Source: Candidatus Coatesiibacteriota bacterium (lineage in GTDB: Bacteria; JAFGND01). Taken from it: a DNA stretch of 36,691 nucleotides. Of this stretch, positions 33,659 through 36,691 are shown piece by piece. Made by a program: the position numbers and the translations under genes. Every line of letters starts with the position of its first letter. Within the stretch, counting starts at the first letter, position 1. Where the stretch lies: contig JAFGND010000039.1 of the NCBI GenBank assembly GCA_016927185.1, positions 1 to 36,691 of the forward strand. Reading direction: 5' to 3'. The notes beneath the pieces are model-generated. The model was given only the letters and a program-made list of their open reading frames with translations. It had not been told where the DNA came from and did no database searches.

Positions 33659-35852
33659 TGCAGGGTTTAAGAATGGAAACTCCGAGAGGAGGGAGATTAA
33701 TAGATATGTTTTGCTCTAAATTGTGCCATGATCCTCTTGCAGGAATAAGGAGATTTTTGTTTAGAACATCAGAACCCCAATACTTAAGGTTATCACTGTT
33801 AAAGATTTCCTTATAGGGAACATTAAAAGGGACACCAAATCTATAATCGTATCTTACAACTGGAGTAAAATTGCAGACAAATATCAGATGATCAGGTCTA
33901 TATTTTGAATATCTTATGAAGATAATCACTGAGTTCTCATTGTCCATAAAGTCAATCCAGGAAAAGCCTTCAGGTTTAGAATCTAGTTCCCATAATGATT
34001 TTTCTTCCAGATATAAATGATTAAGGTCTTTTACGAAATTCTTCAATTTTATGTGACAATCATAATCAAGTAACAACCAATCTAGTTCAAACTTGAATGC
34101 CCATTCGATGTACTGACCAAATTCTCCTCCCATGAATACCAGCTTTTTTCCGGGATGACCAAACATATATGTATATAGTAATCTCAAATTGGCAAATTGC
34201 TGCCATTGGTCATTTGGCATCTTATTAAGAAGTGATCGTTTCCCATGAACAACTTCATCGTGACTTAAAGGCAAAATGAAATTCTCACTATGAGCATAAA
34301 CTAGACTGAAAGCCAAAATACCATGTTTGAATTTCCTGTAAACTGGATCGGCTTTCATATAGTCAAGAATATCATTCATCCATCCCATATTCCATTTAAA
34401 TCCAAAACCCAAACCTCCAAGATAAGTTGGATGAGTAACACCTGACCAACTTGTAGATTCTTCAGCCGCTGTAAAAATCCCTTTGAATCTCTCATAAATT
34501 ATACGATTGAACTTCTGTATGAATTTAATTGATTCAATATTCTCTCTACCGCCATATTGATTAGGCAACCATTCTCCATTTTCGCGAGAATAGTCAAGAT
34601 ACAGCATTGAAGCGACTGCATCAACTCTAAGTCCATCTATATGATAATAATCAAGCCAGTAAATTGCATTAGCAATAAGGAAATTACTTACTTCATTTCT
34701 TCCGAAATTAAAAACCTTAGTACCCCAATCCTTATGCTCTCCTTTTCTTGGATCAGCATGTTCATAAAGATATGTACCATCGAAATAAGCTAAGCCATGG
34801 CTATCTTTTGGGAAGTGTGCTGGCACCCAGTCAAGTATGACACCTATATCATACTTATGGAATTTATCAACAAGATACATGAAATCCTTGGGAAATCCAA
34901 ATCTTCTCGTAGGGGCATAGAAATTTGTGACTTGATATCCCCATGATGCATCTAGTGGATGTTCAGCTATTGGAAGTAGTTCAATATGGGTATATCCCAT
35001 TTCCTTAATATAAGGTACTAAAATATCTGCAATAGTCCTATAATCAAGGAAATCATCCTCTCCTGAACCTGCTTTCTTCCATGAACCAAGATGTACTTCA
35101 TAAATATTCAATGGTTTTTCCCAGATCTTGCTTTCTGCTCTCTTTTCCATCCAGTTCTGATCATTCCATCTGAAGCCTTTCAAATCATAGACAATATTAG
35201 CTGTTTTTGGTCTAAGCTCATTACAAAATGCAAAAGGATCTGATTTAATGTGAGGAACGCCAGATTTGTCTTTTACTTCATATTTATAAAGATCTCCCTC
35301 TTTAACTCCCGGAATGAATATTTCCCAAATTCCGCTTGGTCTGTGCCTCATTACATGTCTTCTGCCATCCCATTCATTAAAGCTTCCTATAACTGATACT
35401 CTTAGTGCATTTGGTGCCCATACGGCAAAGAAAACTCCTGTTATATCATTTATAGTCATTAGGTGACTGCCTAGTTTTTCATAGATATCGAGATGATTTC
35501 CTTCTGCATATAAGTGCAAATCATAATCCGAAAAAAACGGACCGAAACGGTATGGATCTTCTGCTTCCCAAATATTATCATCTTTGGAAATCAGGTATTT
35601 ATATGGAAAAAAGGTTTTTCGATTGATAACAATTTCAAAAATACCTGCTGGATGAATCTTTGCCATTGTTCTCTGAAATTTACCGAATTTCAACTCTATT
35701 TTATTCGCATTTGGAACAAAAGTTCTTATAACAATATAATGCTTTTTATTTTTTTCGAAAAGATGCTGTCCCAGAATATCGAAAGGTGTATGATAATTTG
35801 AATTGGCAATTGCATCCAACTCAGCTGGGGATGGACTAAAATTCATATTCAT
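33651..35852 (-). CDS. glgB: 1,4-alpha-glucan branching enzyme (GH13)
   Basis: 733 residues from the ATG at 35852 (an in-frame TTG at 35861 adds three). Two N-terminal beta modules (about 20-105, and CBM48 at about 130-220 with FFAVWAPNALRVSVIGSFNE) precede the GH13 barrel. Catalytic residues are D411 in HIDGLRVDAVASML, E464 in FTAAEESTSW and D532 in LPLSHDEVVHG. All three are offset by exactly six from the E. coli D405/E458/D526, supporting an intact full-length enzyme. It introduces alpha-1,6 branches into glycogen. The gene shares 8 nt with mutS2 and is divergent from the radical SAM gene. glgA and glgC are not in the window. Confidence 0.97.
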   Translation of the reverse strand: MNMNFSPSPAELDAIANSNYHTPFDILGQHLFEKNKKHYIVIRTFVPNANKIELKFGKFQRTMAKIHPAGIFEIVINRKTFFPYKYLISKDDNIWEAEDPYRFGPFFSDYDLHLYAEGNHLDIYEKLGSHLMTINDITGVFFAVWAPNALRVSVIGSFNEWDGRRHVMRHRPSGIWEIFIPGVKEGDLYKYEVKDKSGVPHIKSDPFAFCNELRPKTANIVYDLKGFRWNDQNWMEKRAESKIWEKPLNIYEVHLGSWKKAGSGEDDFLDYRTIADILVPYIKEMGYTHIELLPIAEHPLDASWGYQVTNFYAPTRRFGFPKDFMYLVDKFHKYDIGVILDWVPAHFPKDSHGLAYFDGTYLYEHADPRKGEHKDWGTKVFNFGRNEVSNFLIANAIYWLDYYHIDGLRVDAVASMLYLDYSRENGEWLPNQYGGRENIESIKFIQKFNRIIYERFKGIFTAAEESTSWSGVTHPTYLGGLGFGFKWNMGWMNDILDYMKADPVYRKFKHGILAFSLVYAHSENFILPLSHDEVVHGKRSLLNKMPNDQWQQFANLRLLYTYMFGHPGKKLVFMGGEFGQYIEWAFKFELDWLLLDYDCHIKLKNFVKDLNHLYLEEKSLWELDSKPEGFSWIDFMDNENSVIIFIRYSKYRPDHLIFVCNFTPVVRYDYRFGVPFNVPYKEIFNSDNLKYWGSDVLNKNLLIPARGSWHNLEQNISINLPPLGVSILKPCNE

Positions 35853-35949
35853 TGTATTCAAAAACCTTATTTGCTATACTTTAGTCAAGTATTATATAAA
35901 TAACTTGCAAAGCAATAAGTCAAATATAGCTGTGGCAAAGTTAATCAAT

Positions 35950-36691
35950 ATGTTAGTAGCTAAATATTACAGAACTTTAGAAAACAACTTAATTGAATGC
36001 AATCTCTGTCCAAGAAATTGCAAGATACCTGAAGGGCAGAGAGGTTTCTGCAACATTCGTATCAATAGCAACGGAATATTATACACTGAAGGTTATGGAA
36101 AGACAATTTCCGTATCAATGGATCCAATTGAAAAGAAACCTTTATATCATTTTTTCCCTGGAAGCAAAATATTGAGTATTGGACCGAATGGTTGTAATCT
36201 TGATTGTCAATGGTGTCAAAACTGGCAAATTTCGAGACGAACTGCAACAACTCAGTTTTACTCTCCAAATTCGATAATCAATCTTGCAGAAACCCATAAT
36301 TCAATAGGAATAGCTTATACTTACTCGGAACCTATTATATGGTTTGAATACATAATAGATGTCTCTCAGCAGGCCAGAGCTTCTGGATTGAAGAATGTAC
36401 TAGTTACTAATGGTTATATAAATGAAGAACCATTGAATTCGCTCCTTCCATATATTGATGCTATAAATCTGGATATAAAAAGCATGAATCCGGATTTTTA
36501 TAAAAATATATGCAAGGGTAACCTTGAACCGGTTCTTAGAACTGCTTCACTTGCTTACAGGCATGGGATTCATCTTGAGATAACCAATCTGGTTATTCCT
36601 GGTTATAATTCAAAAGATGAGGAATTCCAGTTATTGGGAAGATGGATAAAAGAATACTTGAGTGTGGAAACAGTATTGCATTTATCAGCAT
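35950..36691 (+). CDS. amrS: AmrS-type (AmmeMemoRadiSam) radical SAM enzyme, partial
   Basis: 247 codons, open to the window edge. The N-terminus has a Cys-rich segment IECNLCPRNCKIPEGQRGFC (residues about 15-34). This is followed by KPLYHFFPGSKILSIGPNGC and the radical SAM cluster motif CNLDCQWC (CX3CX2C), then GIAYTYSEPIIWFEYI and LVTNGYINEEPL. This combination matches the PflA-like radical SAM protein of the AMMECR1-Memo-radical SAM group. The reaction is not assigned for most members. The ATG at 35950 is assumed; a GTG at 35932 is also in frame and neither has a strong Shine-Dalgarno sequence. It is divergent from glgB with an 88-97 bp spacer. Confidence 0.9.
   Translation, partial: MLVAKYYRTLENNLIECNLCPRNCKIPEGQRGFCNIRINSNGILYTEGYGKTISVSMDPIEKKPLYHFFPGSKILSIGPNGCNLDCQWCQNWQISRRTATTQFYSPNSIINLAETHNSIGIAYTYSEPIIWFEYIIDVSQQARASGLKNVLVTNGYINEEPLNSLLPYIDAINLDIKSMNPDFYKNICKGNLEPVLRTASLAYRHGIHLEITNLVIPGYNSKDEEFQLLGRWIKEYLSVETVLHLSA

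Noticed and set aside
35993-36268. Open frames on either strand inside the radical SAM gene
   Set aside because: They overlap the conserved Cys-motif coding frame, lack ribosome sites and have no recognisable content.
1-36691. CRISPR array, prophage, transposase or toxin-antitoxin module
   Set aside because: No regularly spaced direct repeats, integrase/transposase motifs or small paired toxin-like genes were seen on either strand.

Overview
This window is an A+T-rich bacterial chromosome segment that is densely coded, with many 0-30 bp gaps and short overlaps. It encodes a large (about 260 nt) SRP RNA and two tRNAs without encoded CCA. Other features include a beta-propeller protein with a type IX secretion (T9SS) C-terminal tail, a likely outer-membrane beta-barrel, an LCP-family protein and a DUF3417-type glucan phosphorylase. 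This mixture suggests a diderm of the FCB group or a neighbouring candidate phylum (for example Cloacimonadota- or WOR-3-like lineages). That assignment is inference; no rRNA is present to settle it. No transposon, phage, integrase or CRISPR array was seen.

Layout. From 1 to 8282 everything is on the minus strand. In transcription order: an arabinokinase-type GT-B glycosyltransferase, a lone BcrAD/HgdC-type ATPase activator, a GT-39-like multi-pass membrane protein, a hypothetical protein, glycine decarboxylase subunit 2 (gcvPB), a HisKA/HD-GYP fusion overlapping a receiver-only response regulator, and a GT-C-like membrane protein cut by the window edge. From 8418 to 15195 there is a plus-strand run: alpha-glucan phosphorylase, a YghO-like GNAT protein, a secreted FG-GAP protein with a T9SS tail, and a HEAT-repeat exported protein. 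From 15196 to 19910 is a minus-strand information-processing cluster: tRNA-Ser(GGA), tRNA-Ala(CGC), SRP RNA, dnaX, a protein with an XPB/Ssl2-type helicase-associated domain but no motor, and dprA. The tRNA-Ser/SRP RNA/dnaX order resembles Bacillus.

From 20241 to 31326 all genes are on the plus strand: an exported LolA-like/aspartyl-protease/PDZ protein, a GrpE with an unusually long N-terminal extension, a 69-residue Cys-rich protein, leuS, a coiled-coil membrane protein, a beta-barrel candidate whose 5' end contains a perfect terminator-like hairpin, a Sua5/TsaC-like protein, a SPOR plus phosphodiester-glycosidase protein, an LCP protein split by a charged insert, and a small basic protein. 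Then mutS2 and glgB lie on the minus strand (31346-35852), and an AmrS-type radical SAM gene on the plus strand runs off the right edge.

Functional themes are storage glucan turnover (glgP, glgB, in separate loci), envelope biogenesis and secreted proteins, DNA replication/uptake/recombination control (dnaX, dprA, mutS2), and translation/protein folding (leuS, TsaC-like, grpE, SRP RNA). No single complete novel system stands out. The strongest leads are the HisKA/degenerate HD-GYP fusion, the motorless helicase-associated protein beside dnaX and dprA, the extended GrpE, and the hairpin inside the beta-barrel gene.
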